Source: Croceicoccus naphthovorans
Lineage (GTDB): Bacteria; Pseudomonadota; Alphaproteobacteria; Sphingomonadales; Sphingomonadaceae
Assembly (NCBI RefSeq): GCF_001028705.1
Contig: NZ_CP011770.1
Location: forward strand, 685,501 to 749,500
Direction of reading: 5' to 3'
DNA length: 64,000 nucleotides
Within the stretch, counting starts at the first letter, position 1, and the number at the start of each line of letters is the position of its first letter. Shown here piece after piece: positions 27,768-35,813 of this stretch. The notes beneath the pieces were generated by a model, which saw nothing but the letters and a program-made list of their open reading frames with translations, was not told where the DNA came from and did no database searches. The translations under genes were made by a program, and so were the position numbers.

Positions 27768-28246
27768 TGACCAGCGAACGCATCTGGACCGTCTATCTGT
27801 CTGGCGAGATCCACACGAACTGGCGCGTAGAGATCATGGACGCGGCGAAGCATCGAGGCTTGCCGATCCGGTTCTCTGCCCCCGTGACCGACCACCCCGC
27901 ATCCGACGATTGCGGTGTCGCGATCCTTGGTGCGGAGGAGAACAAGTTCTGGCACGATCGCAAGGGGGCGCAGGTTAACGCGATCCGCACTCAGACGCTG
28001 ATCAAGGATGCCGACATCGTCGTCGTCCGCTTTGGCGACAAGTACAAGCAATGGAACGCCGCCTTCGACGCGGGCTATGCCGCCGCGCTGGGTAAGCCGA
28101 TCATCGTCAACCATGACGACAGCATCGTTCACCCGTTGAAGGAAGTGGATGCCGCTGCGATGGCGGTTGCCGAAACCCCGGCCCAGATCGTGGACATACT
28201 GGATTACGCAATCACGGGTCGGCTTGCCGGATATACCGACCGCTGA
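27767..28246 (+). CDS. YtoQ family protein
   Basis: A 159-residue protein recognised as the YtoQ family by VYLSGEIHTNWRVEIMDAA at the start, APVTDHPASDDCGVAILG and ADIVVVRFGDKYKQWNAAFDAGYAAALGKPIIV in the second half. The last block resembles nucleoside 2-deoxyribosyltransferase-type folds, where an Asp/Glu attacks a sugar, but no activity is established for YtoQ. Its ATG overlaps the prfC stop (TAATG), so it is translated from the same message. Full family length. Confidence 0.9.
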   Translation: MTSERIWTVYLSGEIHTNWRVEIMDAAKHRGLPIRFSAPVTDHPASDDCGVAILGAEENKFWHDRKGAQVNAIRTQTLIKDADIVVVRFGDKYKQWNAAFDAGYAAALGKPIIVNHDDSIVHPLKEVDAAAMAVAETPAQIVDILDYAITGRLAGYTDR

Positions 28247-28291
28247 CACCATACGCGCGGAACCGGATCGCGTTTCGGGGTTAGGTTGTTC

Positions 28292-28987
28292 GTGGAACTG
28301 AAGTTCGCCAGCTACAACATTCACAAGGCAGTCGGCCTCGACCGACGCCGCGATCCCGACCGTATCCTGTCTGTCTTGCACGAAATCGATGCGGACGTGG
28401 TGGCGTTGCAGGAATGCGACCGCCGCTTCGGCCAGCGCGAAAGCGTCTTGCCCCGCGCGCGGATCGAGGATTCGGCATATCGCCCCATCACGCTAGGCAT
28501 CCGGCCAGGCAGCCTTGGCTGGCACGGGAACACGTTCCTCGTGAAAAAGCACCTCGACATCATCGAGGCCGAGCCGCTGAGCCTGCCCACGCTGGAGCCG
28601 CGCGGTGCGGTGCGCCTCGATATCGAGCATGAAGGGAAGCGGGTGCGGGCGGTGGGTATGCACCTCGACCTGTCAGGCTTTCGGCGGCGGGAACAGGCCG
28701 TGGCGCTGTTAAAGCATCTGGACGCCTGCGATGGCACTTGCCCGACGGTCGTCATGGGCGATACCAACGAATGGTCACGCACCGGGGGTATGCTCCGCGT
28801 GTTCCGCGACGATTGGAACTGCGCCGAATGCGGCCCCAGTTTTCCCACGCGGCGTCCGCTCGCACGGCTCGACCGCATCTTCGCCAGCCGCGATTGGCAC
28901 CATGCGGATAGCGGCGTGCATCACAGCTTTCTGGCATCGCGCGCGTCGGATCATCTGCCCGTCTGGGCATCGCTGGTGCTTCGATAG
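28292..28987 (+). CDS. Endonuclease/exonuclease/phosphatase family protein
   Basis: A 231-residue EEP-fold hydrolase. Catalytic blocks are present: FASYNIHKAVG (Asn), VVALQECDRRFG (Glu, metal ligand), VGMHLDLSGF, MGDTNEW (Asp and Asn) and the C-terminal SDHLPVWASL (Asp-His pair). Targets of the family range from DNA to phosphoinositides, and nothing here singles one out. The start is GTG at 28292, six bases after GGGGTTAGG; a TTG at 28286 is the alternative. Last gene of the pheS-to-here run before the nitrogen region. Confidence 0.85.
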   Translation: MELKFASYNIHKAVGLDRRRDPDRILSVLHEIDADVVALQECDRRFGQRESVLPRARIEDSAYRPITLGIRPGSLGWHGNTFLVKKHLDIIEAEPLSLPTLEPRGAVRLDIEHEGKRVRAVGMHLDLSGFRRREQAVALLKHLDACDGTCPTVVMGDTNEWSRTGGMLRVFRDDWNCAECGPSFPTRRPLARLDRIFASRDWHHADSGVHHSFLASRASDHLPVWASLVLR

Positions 28988-28998
28988 AGGCATTCTCG

Positions 28999-29017
28999 GT
29001 GCCTAAAAATTAGGCAC
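28999..29017. promoter_or_regulatory. Palindrome upstream of the glnK sigma-54 promoter
   Basis: GTGCCTAAAAATTAGGCAC is a perfect palindrome with eight-base arms about 100 bases before the -24 box. Its position and form fit an enhancer-binding-protein site, though the arms do not match the usual GCACC-type NtrC site exactly. It also follows the EEP gene by 11 bases and could act as a transcription end. Confidence 0.45.
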
Positions 29018-29039
29018 GATGCTGCACCTGCACAGAATC

Positions 29040-29061
29040 GAAGCGTAAGTCCTAACGCTTC
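29040..29061. promoter_or_regulatory. Second inverted repeat upstream of the glnK promoter
   Basis: GAAGCGT and ACGCTTC pair perfectly across eight bases, about 55-75 bases before the -24 box. A second candidate activator site or a stem in the region between genes. Confidence 0.35.
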
Positions 29062-29113
29062 GTTACGAATGCGACTCGGCGCTTTTCCGCGATTCTGGCT
29101 CGTCTCATCAAAT

Positions 29114-29129
29114 TGGCACGCCCTTTGCT
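29114..29129 (+). promoter_or_regulatory. Sigma-54 (-24/-12) promoter of glnK-amtB
   Basis: TGGCACGCCCTTTGCT matches the sigma-54 consensus with invariant GG at -24 and GC at -12 ten bases apart. It ends about 48 bases before the glnK start at 29178. This indicates RpoN-dependent expression under nitrogen limitation, with NtrC as the likely activator. Confidence 0.88.
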
Positions 29130-29177
29130 TGTATGCTGACGACCGGCAGACGGGCCGGTAGGCAAAAGGGGGCTGAG

Positions 29178-29516
29178 ATGAAGTTCATCATCGCCATTAT
29201 AAAGCCGTTCAAGCTGGACGAAGTTCGCGATGCCCTGGGCACGCTGGGCGTGGCCGGCATGACGGTTACCGAGGTTAAGGGTTTCGGACGCCAGAAGGGC
29301 CAGACCGAAATTTACCGCGGTGCGGAATATTCCACCAACATGCTGCCGAAGGTGAAGATCGAGATCGCCGCAAGCGACGCGCTTGCGCCGCAGATCATCG
29401 AATCCATCCAGCAGACGGCCAGCACCGAAGCCATCGGTGACGGCAAGATCTTCGTGATGGACTTGGCCAGCGCGGTGCGCATCCGCACCGGCGAAGCCGG
29501 CGACACGGCGCTTTGA
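29178..29516 (+). CDS. glnK: P-II nitrogen regulator GlnK (first copy)
   Basis: A 112-residue P-II signal protein. The T-loop holds the uridylylation tyrosine in EIYRGAEYSTN (Tyr51), and the family ends are MKFIIAIIKPFKLDEV and VRIRTGEAGDTAL. It senses 2-oxoglutarate and ATP/ADP and, when unmodified, blocks its partner AmtB. ATG at 29178 follows AAAAGGGGGC. The amtB start lies 18 bases on. Transcribed from the sigma-54 promoter at 29114. Differs from the second copy at 31101 in about 18 of 112 positions, mainly around residues 70-85. Confidence 0.95.
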   Translation: MKFIIAIIKPFKLDEVRDALGTLGVAGMTVTEVKGFGRQKGQTEIYRGAEYSTNMLPKVKIEIAASDALAPQIIESIQQTASTEAIGDGKIFVMDLASAVRIRTGEAGDTAL

Positions 29517-29533
29517 TTAAGGGGGATCTGAAA

Positions 29534-30865
29534 ATGGATCGTAACACCATTAAATGGGGCGCCCGGGCCATTGCCACGGCCGCCCTGGTCGCGCCCGTCG
29601 CGGCTTTCGCTCAGGACGAGGCACCCGCAGCTGCCGAAATGGTCGGCGGCGGCACGGCCTACATTCTCAACACCCTGCTGTTCCTCATCGGCGGCTTCCT
29701 CGTCATGTGGATGGCGGCGGGCTTCGCCATGTTGGAAGCAGGCCTCGTCCGTTCCAAGAACGTGTCGATGCAGTGCCTGAAGAATATCGCGCTCTACTCG
29801 ATCGCGGGCATCATGTTCTGGGTCATCGGCTACAACATCGCCTATCCGGGCGACTTCAACGGCTATTTCGGTCTGTCGGGTATCACTTACCCGATGCAGG
29901 GCGTTGGCGAAGCGGACACCGACACCGGCTATTCGGTCGCGTCGGACTGGTTCTTCCAGATGGTCTTCTGCGCCACCACCGCCTCAATCGTTTCGGGCAC
30001 CTTGGCAGAGCGCATCAAGCTTTGGCCGTTCCTCATCTTCACCGTTGTCCTTACCGGCGTGATTTACCCGGTTGTGGTCAGCTGGGAATGGGGCGCTGGC
30101 TTCCTTGACCAGATGGGCTTCTCCGACTTCGCGGGTTCGACGCTGGTCCACTCGACCGGTGGCTGGGCCGCGCTTGTCGGTGCGATCATCCTCGGCGCTC
30201 GTGCGGGCCGCTATGGTCCCGATGGCCGCGTCAACGTCTTCCCGGGCACGAACATTCCGCTCGCCACGCTGGGTACTTTCATCCTGTGGCTCGGCTGGTT
30301 CGGTTTCAACGGCGCTTCGCAGCTGGCGATGGGCACCGTGGGCGACGTTTCGGACGTGTCGAAGATTTTCGTGAACACGAACATGGCGGCTTGCGCCGGC
30401 GTGGTCGTCGCGATCATCCTGACGCAGATCATCTACAAGAAGGTCGACGTGACCATGGCGCTGAATGGCGCACTGGCCGGCCTCGTCTCGATCACGGCTG
30501 AGCCGCTGACCCCGTCGGTCCCGATGGCGATGCTGATCGGCGGCATCGGCGGCGTGATCGTGGTCTTTGCGGTCCCGATGCTCGACAAGCTGAAGATCGA
30601 CGACGTTGTCGGCGCGATCCCGGTCCACCTGTTCGCGGGTATCTGGGGCACCCTCGCGGTCTGCCTGACCAACGGCGACGTTCCGTTCATCGCACAGCTG
30701 ACCGGCGTGATCGCCACGGGCGTCTTCGTTTCGATCGCCGCTGGCATCGTCTGGTTCATCCTGAAGATGGTCATGGGCCTGCGCCCGTCGGCCGAGGACG
30801 AACTGACGGGTCTCGACAAGGTCGAGGTCGGCGTCGAAGCCTATCCGGAATTCGTCAACACCTGA
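29534..30865 (+). CDS. amtB: Ammonium transporter AmtB (first copy)
   Basis: A 443-residue inner-membrane ammonium channel with a cleavable signal peptide (RAIATAALVAPVAAFAQDE) and eleven predicted membrane segments. Family motifs are GFLVMWMAAGFAMLEAGLVRSKN, DFAGSTLVHSTGGWAALVGA with the pore His, GWFGFNGASQL and the second pore His in IPVHLFAGIWG. Start is ATG 29534 after AAGGGGGAT; a TTG upstream is not needed. Cotranscribed with glnK. After it lie a GC-rich hairpin and a strong terminator, so the second glnK-amtB pair appears to have its own promoter. Confidence 0.95.
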   Translation: MDRNTIKWGARAIATAALVAPVAAFAQDEAPAAAEMVGGGTAYILNTLLFLIGGFLVMWMAAGFAMLEAGLVRSKNVSMQCLKNIALYSIAGIMFWVIGYNIAYPGDFNGYFGLSGITYPMQGVGEADTDTGYSVASDWFFQMVFCATTASIVSGTLAERIKLWPFLIFTVVLTGVIYPVVVSWEWGAGFLDQMGFSDFAGSTLVHSTGGWAALVGAIILGARAGRYGPDGRVNVFPGTNIPLATLGTFILWLGWFGFNGASQLAMGTVGDVSDVSKIFVNTNMAACAGVVVAIILTQIIYKKVDVTMALNGALAGLVSITAEPLTPSVPMAMLIGGIGGVIVVFAVPMLDKLKIDDVVGAIPVHLFAGIWGTLAVCLTNGDVPFIAQLTGVIATGVFVSIAAGIVWFILKMVMGLRPSAEDELTGLDKVEVGVEAYPEFVNT

Positions 30866-30884
30866 CGACTTCCACACCCAATTT

Positions 30885-30921
30885 GGCGGGGTGGTTCCTC
30901 CTCTCCTCTCCCCACCCCGCC
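30885..30921 (+). terminator. GC-rich hairpin after amtB (first copy)
   Basis: GGCGGGGTGG pairs with CCACCCCGCC across a 17-base pyrimidine loop, 20 bases after the stop. No T run follows. It probably stabilises the message end before the true terminator. Confidence 0.5.
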
Positions 30922-30954
30922 AAACCAGCGTTCCTCCTGCGAACGTGACTTTAG

Positions 30955-30992
30955 GGGACCGGAAAGCCAGCCGCTTTCCGGTCCCTTTTTTT
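30955..30992 (+). terminator. Rho-independent terminator between the two glnK-amtB pairs
   Basis: A perfect 13-base stem, GGGACCGGAAAGC with GCTTTCCGGTCCC around a five-base loop, is followed by seven T. It separates the first and second glnK-amtB pairs. Confidence 0.92.
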
Positions 30993-31100
30993 CGCTTTTG
31001 CGACATATTGCCGACCATTCTCTTGCGCAGTGCAGCAAATCATGCATCACTGCGCCGTCCGGAATGTTCCCGGAAATTGTCATCAGGAGGGGCTTTTTCG

Positions 31101-31439
31101 ATGAAATATATCATCGCGATCATAAAGCCGCACAAGCTGGACGAAGTGCGAGAGGCACTGGGTTCGCTTGGCGTGGCGGGAATGACGGCGTCCGAGGTCA
31201 AGGGCTTTGGGCGGCAGAAGGGACAGACCGAAATCTACCGTGGTGCAGAATACTCGGTAAACATGGTTCCCAAGGTAAAGATCGAGATCGCGGCCAGCGA
31301 CGCGCTTGCGCCGCAGATCGTGGAAACGATCCAGAACTCCGCAAACAGCGATGCGATCGGCGACGGTAAGGTCTTCGTCCTCGATCTGGCATCGGCGGTC
31401 CGCATCCGTACCGGCGAAACGGGCGATACCGCCCTTTAA
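31101..31439 (+). CDS. P-II nitrogen regulator GlnK (second copy)
   Basis: A 112-residue P-II protein, with Tyr51 in EIYRGAEYSVN and the same C-terminal RTGETGDTAL. It is about 84 percent identical to the first copy by eye, with the changes mostly conservative and clustered in the 70-85 region (SANSDA against TASTEA). Start ATG 31101 follows AGGAGGGGC. I see no good sigma-54 site in the 108 bases before it, so regulation may differ from the first copy. Paired with amtB 26 bases on. Confidence 0.94.
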   Translation: MKYIIAIIKPHKLDEVREALGSLGVAGMTASEVKGFGRQKGQTEIYRGAEYSVNMVPKVKIEIAASDALAPQIVETIQNSANSDAIGDGKVFVLDLASAVRIRTGETGDTAL

Positions 31440-31465
31440 GGCGGTCTTTGAAAAGGGGAAATTCA

Positions 31466-32803
31466 ATGATCCGCAAGGTTCTTTGCGGCGCCGGAACCGT
31501 GGCAGCTTCGCTGCTGCTTCCCGCCGTCGCCTTTGCGCAGGAGGCTGCCGAGGCGGCTGCGCCTGTCGCCAATCCCGGCAACAACGCATGGATGATGACG
31601 GCCACCGTGCTGGTCATGATGATGATCCTGCCGGGCCTCGCGCTGTTCTATGGCGGTCTGACCCGGTCGAAGAACATGCTCTCCACCATGACCCAGATCG
31701 GCGCGACCGCCGCGCTGGCGATGCTGGTGTGGATCATGTGGGGCTATTCGATGGCGTTCGGACCGGAAGCGGTCGGCGGGCTAGAGGCTTTCGTCTCGAC
31801 CGGCAGCTACTTCCTGTCGAGCGTTACACCGGATACGACCGCTGCGACCTTCTCTGATGAAGTGATCAGCGAATATGTCTTCGTCAGCTTCCAGATGACT
31901 TTCGCGGCGATCACCGCCGCGCTGGTTCTGGGTGCGACGGCGGAGCGTATGAAGTTCTCGGCCACGATGCTGTTTACCGTGCTGTGGCTGACGGTGGTCT
32001 ACTTCCCGATTGCGCATATGGTGTGGGCCGGTGGCGGCCTCCTGTTCGAGATGGGTGCTCTGGACTTTGCGGGCGGTACCGTCGTTCACATCAACGCCGG
32101 CGTCTCGGGCCTGGTGCTCGCCTACCTGCTGGGCAAGCGCAAGGGTTACCCGACCGAGCCGATGCCGCCGCACTCGCTGACGCTGACGATGGTCGGCACT
32201 GGCCTGCTGTGGGTGGGCTGGTTCGGCTTCAACGCCGGTTCGGAACTGGAAGCCGACGGTTTTGCGGGCCTTGCGATGATCAACACCTTCGTCGCCACGG
32301 CGGCGGGTGGCCTGGCCTGGATGGTCATGGAAAAGATCGCCGGTCACAAGGGGTCGGCGCTGGGCTTCTGCTCGGGCATCATTGCCGGTCTTGTCGCGGT
32401 TACGCCTGCGGCGGGTAACTCCGGCCCGTTCGGTGCGGTCGTGCTGGGCATCGTCGCCTCGCTGGTTTGCTATTTCATGGTGGCGAAGATCAAGCCTGCG
32501 ATGGGCTACGACGATTCGCTGGACGCTTTCGGCATCCACGGCATCGGCGGCATCATCGGCGCAGTCGGCACCGGTTTCGTGAACACCATGTTCAACGGAC
32601 CGGGCAATGGCGACGCGGCATCGATGATGGATCAGGTTGGCATCCAAGTCGTCGCGGTTCTGGTCGCGATCGCATGGGCTGCCATCGGCACCCTGATCGT
32701 CGGCCTGATCGTCAAGTTCACCGTCGGCCTGCGCGTCTCCGAAGAGACCGAGCTTGCCGGTCTGGACATCGGCGAACACGGCGAACGCGCCTACAACGAC
32801 TGA
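31466..32803 (+). CDS. Ammonium transporter AmtB (second copy)
   Basis: A 445-residue ammonium channel with signal peptide (GTVAASLLLPAVAFAQEA) and eleven membrane segments. Motifs include PGLALFYGGLTRSKNMLSTM, DFAGGTVVHINAGVSGLVLA with the first pore His, GWFGFNAGSEL, and FGIHGIGGIIGAVGTG with the second pore His. It is clearly different in sequence from the first AmtB and is closer to classic E. coli AmtB in its GGLTRSKN start. ATG 31466 follows AAAAGGGGA. Ends at a bidirectional terminator. Confidence 0.94.
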   Translation: MIRKVLCGAGTVAASLLLPAVAFAQEAAEAAAPVANPGNNAWMMTATVLVMMMILPGLALFYGGLTRSKNMLSTMTQIGATAALAMLVWIMWGYSMAFGPEAVGGLEAFVSTGSYFLSSVTPDTTAATFSDEVISEYVFVSFQMTFAAITAALVLGATAERMKFSATMLFTVLWLTVVYFPIAHMVWAGGGLLFEMGALDFAGGTVVHINAGVSGLVLAYLLGKRKGYPTEPMPPHSLTLTMVGTGLLWVGWFGFNAGSELEADGFAGLAMINTFVATAAGGLAWMVMEKIAGHKGSALGFCSGIIAGLVAVTPAAGNSGPFGAVVLGIVASLVCYFMVAKIKPAMGYDDSLDAFGIHGIGGIIGAVGTGFVNTMFNGPGNGDAASMMDQVGIQVVAVLVAIAWAAIGTLIVGLIVKFTVGLRVSEETELAGLDIGEHGERAYND

Positions 32804-32827
32804 TCCTATCGGACAGCGTGAAACGAG

Positions 32828-32855
32828 AAAGGCCGGGAATGATCCCGGCCTTTTT
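32828..32855. terminator. Bidirectional terminator after the second amtB
   Basis: AAAGGCCGGGA and TCCCGGCCTTT pair around ATGA, with T runs on the plus strand and A runs on the other side, so it can end both the amtB message and the convergent DUF442 gene. Confidence 0.88.
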
Positions 32856-32879
32856 CTTTGGTTCGAAATGGCAACAGGG

Positions 32880-33314
32880 TCAGCCGCCCGCGCTCAACAT
32901 CTCGACCATCTGGCGGATCGGCGAGATGTCGTATCCGCCGCCAGCCGCTTTGGATGCGATGACCGATGGGTTCTTGCCCGCCTTGGCCTCAGCCAGCGCC
33001 CAGAGCAAAGTGGACCGCGTGCCCGACCGGCAATAGGCGAGGATCGGGCCTTCCGAGTTGTCGATGGCAGCGCGCATGGCGTCGACCTGACCAGGGCCGA
33101 ACCCGGCGTGCGTGATGGGAATTGCGACGTAATCGATCCCGGCCGCCTTGGCCGCGGTCTCGATTTCCGAGCCCGGCGTCTGGTCCGGGCTTTCGTCTTC
33201 GGGACGGTTGTTGACGATCAGCGTTACGCCAAGGTCCTTCGCGGTTGCGACGTCGGCAACGGTGATCTGAGGGCTGGCATAGAGATTGTCGTCGATTTGC
33301 CGAAAGTCGCTCAT
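32880..33314 (-). CDS. TIGR01244/DUF442 family phosphatase-like protein
   Basis: A 144-residue protein with the DUF442 (beta-lactamase hydrolase-like) fold. The signature loop CRSGTRS (Cys-x5-Arg), near residue 95, has the form of a dual-specificity phosphatase P-loop, and the N-terminus FRQIDDNLYASPQITVADV is family-like. Members have been called sulphur-transferase or phosphatase-like and often sit beside persulphide enzymes; that fusion is missing here. Alone on its strand, divergent from the cold-shock gene. Confidence 0.88.
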   Translation of the reverse strand: MSDFRQIDDNLYASPQITVADVATAKDLGVTLIVNNRPEDESPDQTPGSEIETAAKAAGIDYVAIPITHAGFGPGQVDAMRAAIDNSEGPILAYCRSGTRSTLLWALAEAKAGKNPSVIASKAAGGGYDISPIRQMVEMLSAGG

Positions 33315-33733
33315 GGCTCGTGCTCCACCTGCGCCGCGACTGTCGCGGCATATGCGCTGGCACCCATTTAGACGTTCGGCGTCGCCGGTAAAGGGCTACG
33401 CACCGCAGCCCTTATGGCTGATCCGGTCATTTGAAAATCGTGCGGAAAAGCCACAATGGCCGCTGGTCATGGTACCTTGTAACATCTACAGGGCGTCCGA
33501 AATGGCGGGATTGCCATTAACATTTCATGGTCCGGGCATGGCAAGAGTGCCACGCCCGACTGCAAAATCCTGCGTCTCGCGTAAATAATTCGCCAAGCCG
33601 ACTCAAATCTTCTATAACGCCCTCTGTAATCGGGCGTGGCGGCAGACTTCTGCGCCCGGATTCGTCAGGTAACTGTCCGCCCGCAGGCCGCGACGATCTA
33701 GTGAAGGGCGAGAGTTAAGGTACGCTTCGTTTT
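33315..33733 (+). promoter_or_regulatory. 419-base region without a gene: probable cold-shock promoter and leader
   Basis: No credible protein gene is seen here. A -10-like TATAAC lies at 33613-33618, leaving an untranslated leader of about 110 bases before the cold-shock start at 33734. Within that leader CGCCC (33618) pairs with GGGCG after eight bases, and GGCGGCAGA is followed by TCTGCGCC. Long structured leaders are typical of cold-shock messages. No clear -35 box is seen. Confidence 0.4.
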
Positions 33734-34510
33734 ATGGGTTATGACAGAGGTCGGCGCGGTCGGGGCCGCGACAAGCGCGATGGTTTTGGCGAAGAAGGCT
33801 ACGATCCCTTCTCGCAGGGCGGATTCGGCTACGAACAGGGTGGATTCGACGATCGCGGCGGCGGTGGTGGCGGTGGCTACAATCGCGGCGGTGGCGGCGG
33901 CGGTGGTTATAACCGCGGCGGCGGCTTTGGCGGCGATGACCGTGGCGGCGGCGGTGGTTTCCGCAGTGGCGGTGGCGGCGGCGGTTTCCGCGGCGGTGGC
34001 GGCGGAGGTGGCCGTATGCCCCCGCAGGTCGTCGGAACCGGCAAGGGAGTCGTAAAGTTCTTCAACGCCAACAAGGGTTTCGGCTTCATTCAGCGTGATG
34101 ACGGCGGCGAAGACGTTTTCGTTCACATCAGCGCCGTGGAACGCGCCGGGCTAGAAAGCCTTGGCGAAGGTCAGGAACTGGAATTCAACCTCGTCGATCG
34201 CGGCGGCAAGATTTCGGCCAGCGACCTTCAGGTCGTGGGTGACATCGTCCCTGCCGAGAAAAAGCGCGAAACGCCGCAGCGCGAGCTGACTGGTGAGAAG
34301 GCTGTCGGCACGGTGAAGTTCTTCAATTCGATGAAGGGCTTTGGCTTCATCACCCGCGACGATGGCGAACAGGATGCGTTCGTGCACCTCAGCGCGGTCG
34401 AACGTTCCGGCCTGTCTGGCCTGAACGAAGGCGACCGGCTTGAATTCGATCTAGAGGTGGACCGACGCGGCAAATATTCCGCGGTCAACCTCGTGCCCGT
34501 ACAGGGCTGA
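33734..34510 (+). CDS. Double cold-shock-domain protein with Gly/Arg-rich N-terminus
   Basis: A 258-residue RNA-binding protein. Residues about 1-95 are a disordered Gly-rich, Arg-Gly stretch of repeated G4-8 YNRG or FRGG units. Two cold-shock domains follow, about 100-170 and 190-258, each with the RNP motifs ([11 protein letters not shown] and [17 protein letters not shown] and AFVHLS). The arrangement resembles RGG-box/CSD chaperones rather than the 70-residue CspA type. It would bind single-stranded RNA and melt structure; the RGG part could help it form condensates. Preceded by a long leader and followed by a terminator. Confidence 0.9.
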   Translation: MGYDRGRRGRGRDKRDGFGEEGYDPFSQGGFGYEQGGFDDRGGGGGGGYNRGGGGGGGYNRGGGFGGDDRGGGGGFRSGGGGGGFRGGGGGGGRMPPQVVGTGKGVVKFFNANKGFGFIQRDDGGEDVFVHISAVERAGLESLGEGQELEFNLVDRGGKISASDLQVVGDIVPAEKKRETPQRELTGEKAVGTVKFFNSMKGFGFITRDDGEQDAFVHLSAVERSGLSGLNEGDRLEFDLEVDRRGKYSAVNLVPVQG

Positions 34511-34572
34511 CCAGCGGAGCAGGGGCGCGGCCGGTCGATTGACCCGGCCTCGCACTTGCCATACATGGGCAC

Positions 34573-34610
34573 AAATGGCGGCTCCCCGTGGGGCCGCCAT
34601 TTCTCGTTTT
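34573..34610 (+). terminator. Terminator after the cold-shock gene
   Basis: AAATGGCGGC and GCCGCCATTT pair around a GC-rich loop that can extend the stem (TCCC with GGGG), followed by TCTCGTTTT. It lies 62 bases beyond the stop and just before argD. Confidence 0.75.
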
Positions 34611-34634
34611 GAATTTCCGTTAAAGGACCTGACG

Positions 34635-35813
34635 ATGTCGATAACCCCCCTGATGCCCGTTTACCCGCGCTGCGACGTGCGGCCGGTGCGTGGCGAAAAT
34701 TGCCACTTGGTGTCGGAGGACGGTCGTCGATTCCTGGACTTCGCCAGCGGCATCGCGGTGAACCTGTTGGGCCACTCGCACGCGGGTCTGATCGACGCGA
34801 TCCAGAAGCAGGCCGAGACATTGATGCACGTCTCGAACCTTTACGGCAGCCCGCAGGGCGAGGTTTTGGCGCAGCGCCTGGTCGACAAGACTTTTGCGGA
34901 TACGGTGTTCTTCACGAACTCTGGCGCAGAGGCTGTCGAGGCGGCAATGAAAACCGCGCGCGCCTATCACCAGCATCAAGGCGACACGACCCGGTACGAG
35001 ATCATTACCTTCAACAACGCATTCCACGGCCGCACGATGGCGACGATCAGCGCGTCGAGCCAAGAGAAGATGCACAAGGGCTTCATGCCCATGCTGGAGG
35101 GGTTCAAGTACGTCGAGTTCAACGACCTTGAAGGCGCGAAGGCGGCAATCGGGCCGCACACCGCAGGCTTTATGGTCGAACCGGTCCAGGGCGAGGGCGG
35201 CATTCGCGTTGCTACTCAGGAGTTCATGCAGGGTCTGCGCGATCTTGCCGATGAGCATGACCTGATGCTCATCCTAGACGAAGTGCAATGCGGCGTTGCC
35301 CGCACCGGCACGCTCTATGCCTATGAACAGTTCGGGATCGAACCGGACATTCTTGCGACCGCCAAGGGCATCGGCGGCGGATTCCCGATGGGCGCCTGTC
35401 TCGCTACCGAGAGGGCAGCGCGCGGTATGGTCGCCGGTACGCATGGCAGCACCTATGGCGGCAACCCGCTGGCCATGGCCGCAGGTAATGCTGTGCTGGA
35501 TGCGGTCGCGAATGATGCGTTTCTGGCGCATGTGCGTGAGATGGGGGACATGATCCGCGGCCGGCTGGAACAGTTCATCGGCAATTACCCCGACCTTTTC
35601 GAAGAAGTCCGGGGCATGGGCCTGATGTTGGGCGTGAAGATGAAGGTCGAAAGTCGGCCTTTCGTCGCGCACTTGCGCGATCATCACGGACTGTTGGCTG
35701 TAGCAGCGGGCGACAATGTCCTGCGCATTCTGCCGCCGCTGGTGATTGAGCCGGAGCATGTCGAGGAATTCATGACGAAGCTGTCGGCTGGTGCCGCAGA
35801 CTACGCGCCATGA
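34635..35813 (+). CDS. argD: Acetylornithine aminotransferase
   Basis: A 392-residue class III PLP aminotransferase, converting N-acetylglutamate semialdehyde to N-acetylornithine in arginine synthesis. Motifs: [25 protein letters not shown], the PLP-binding aspartate in [16 protein letters not shown], and the Schiff-base lysine in [16 protein letters not shown]. Start at 34635 follows AAAGGACC; upstream in-frame sequence covers the terminator and is not coding. The argF start lies inside the stop (ATGA), so the two are coupled. Confidence 0.94.
   Translation: MSITPLMPVYPRCDVRPVRGENCHLVSEDGRRFLDFASGIAVNLLGHSHAGLIDAIQKQAETLMHVSNLYGSPQGEVLAQRLVDKTFADTVFFTNSGAEAVEAAMKTARAYHQHQGDTTRYEIITFNNAFHGRTMATISASSQEKMHKGFMPMLEGFKYVEFNDLEGAKAAIGPHTAGFMVEPVQGEGGIRVATQEFMQGLRDLADEHDLMLILDEVQCGVARTGTLYAYEQFGIEPDILATAKGIGGGFPMGACLATERAARGMVAGTHGSTYGGNPLAMAAGNAVLDAVANDAFLAHVREMGDMIRGRLEQFIGNYPDLFEEVRGMGLMLGVKMKVESRPFVAHLRDHHGLLAVAAGDNVLRILPPLVIEPEHVEEFMTKLSAGAADYAP

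Noticed and set aside
30990..31100. Second sigma-54 promoter before the second glnK
   Set aside because: A TTGC is present near 31020, but no GG lies ten bases before the GC, so the invariant pair is missing.
33286..33588. 100-codon frame in the gap before the cold-shock gene
   Set aside because: Starts inside the DUF442 gene on the other strand, has no ribosome-binding site and no protein-like composition.
33860..34015. GGCGGT-rich repeat as a CRISPR or satellite
   Set aside because: It is the in-frame coding sequence of the Gly-rich arm with no spacer structure.
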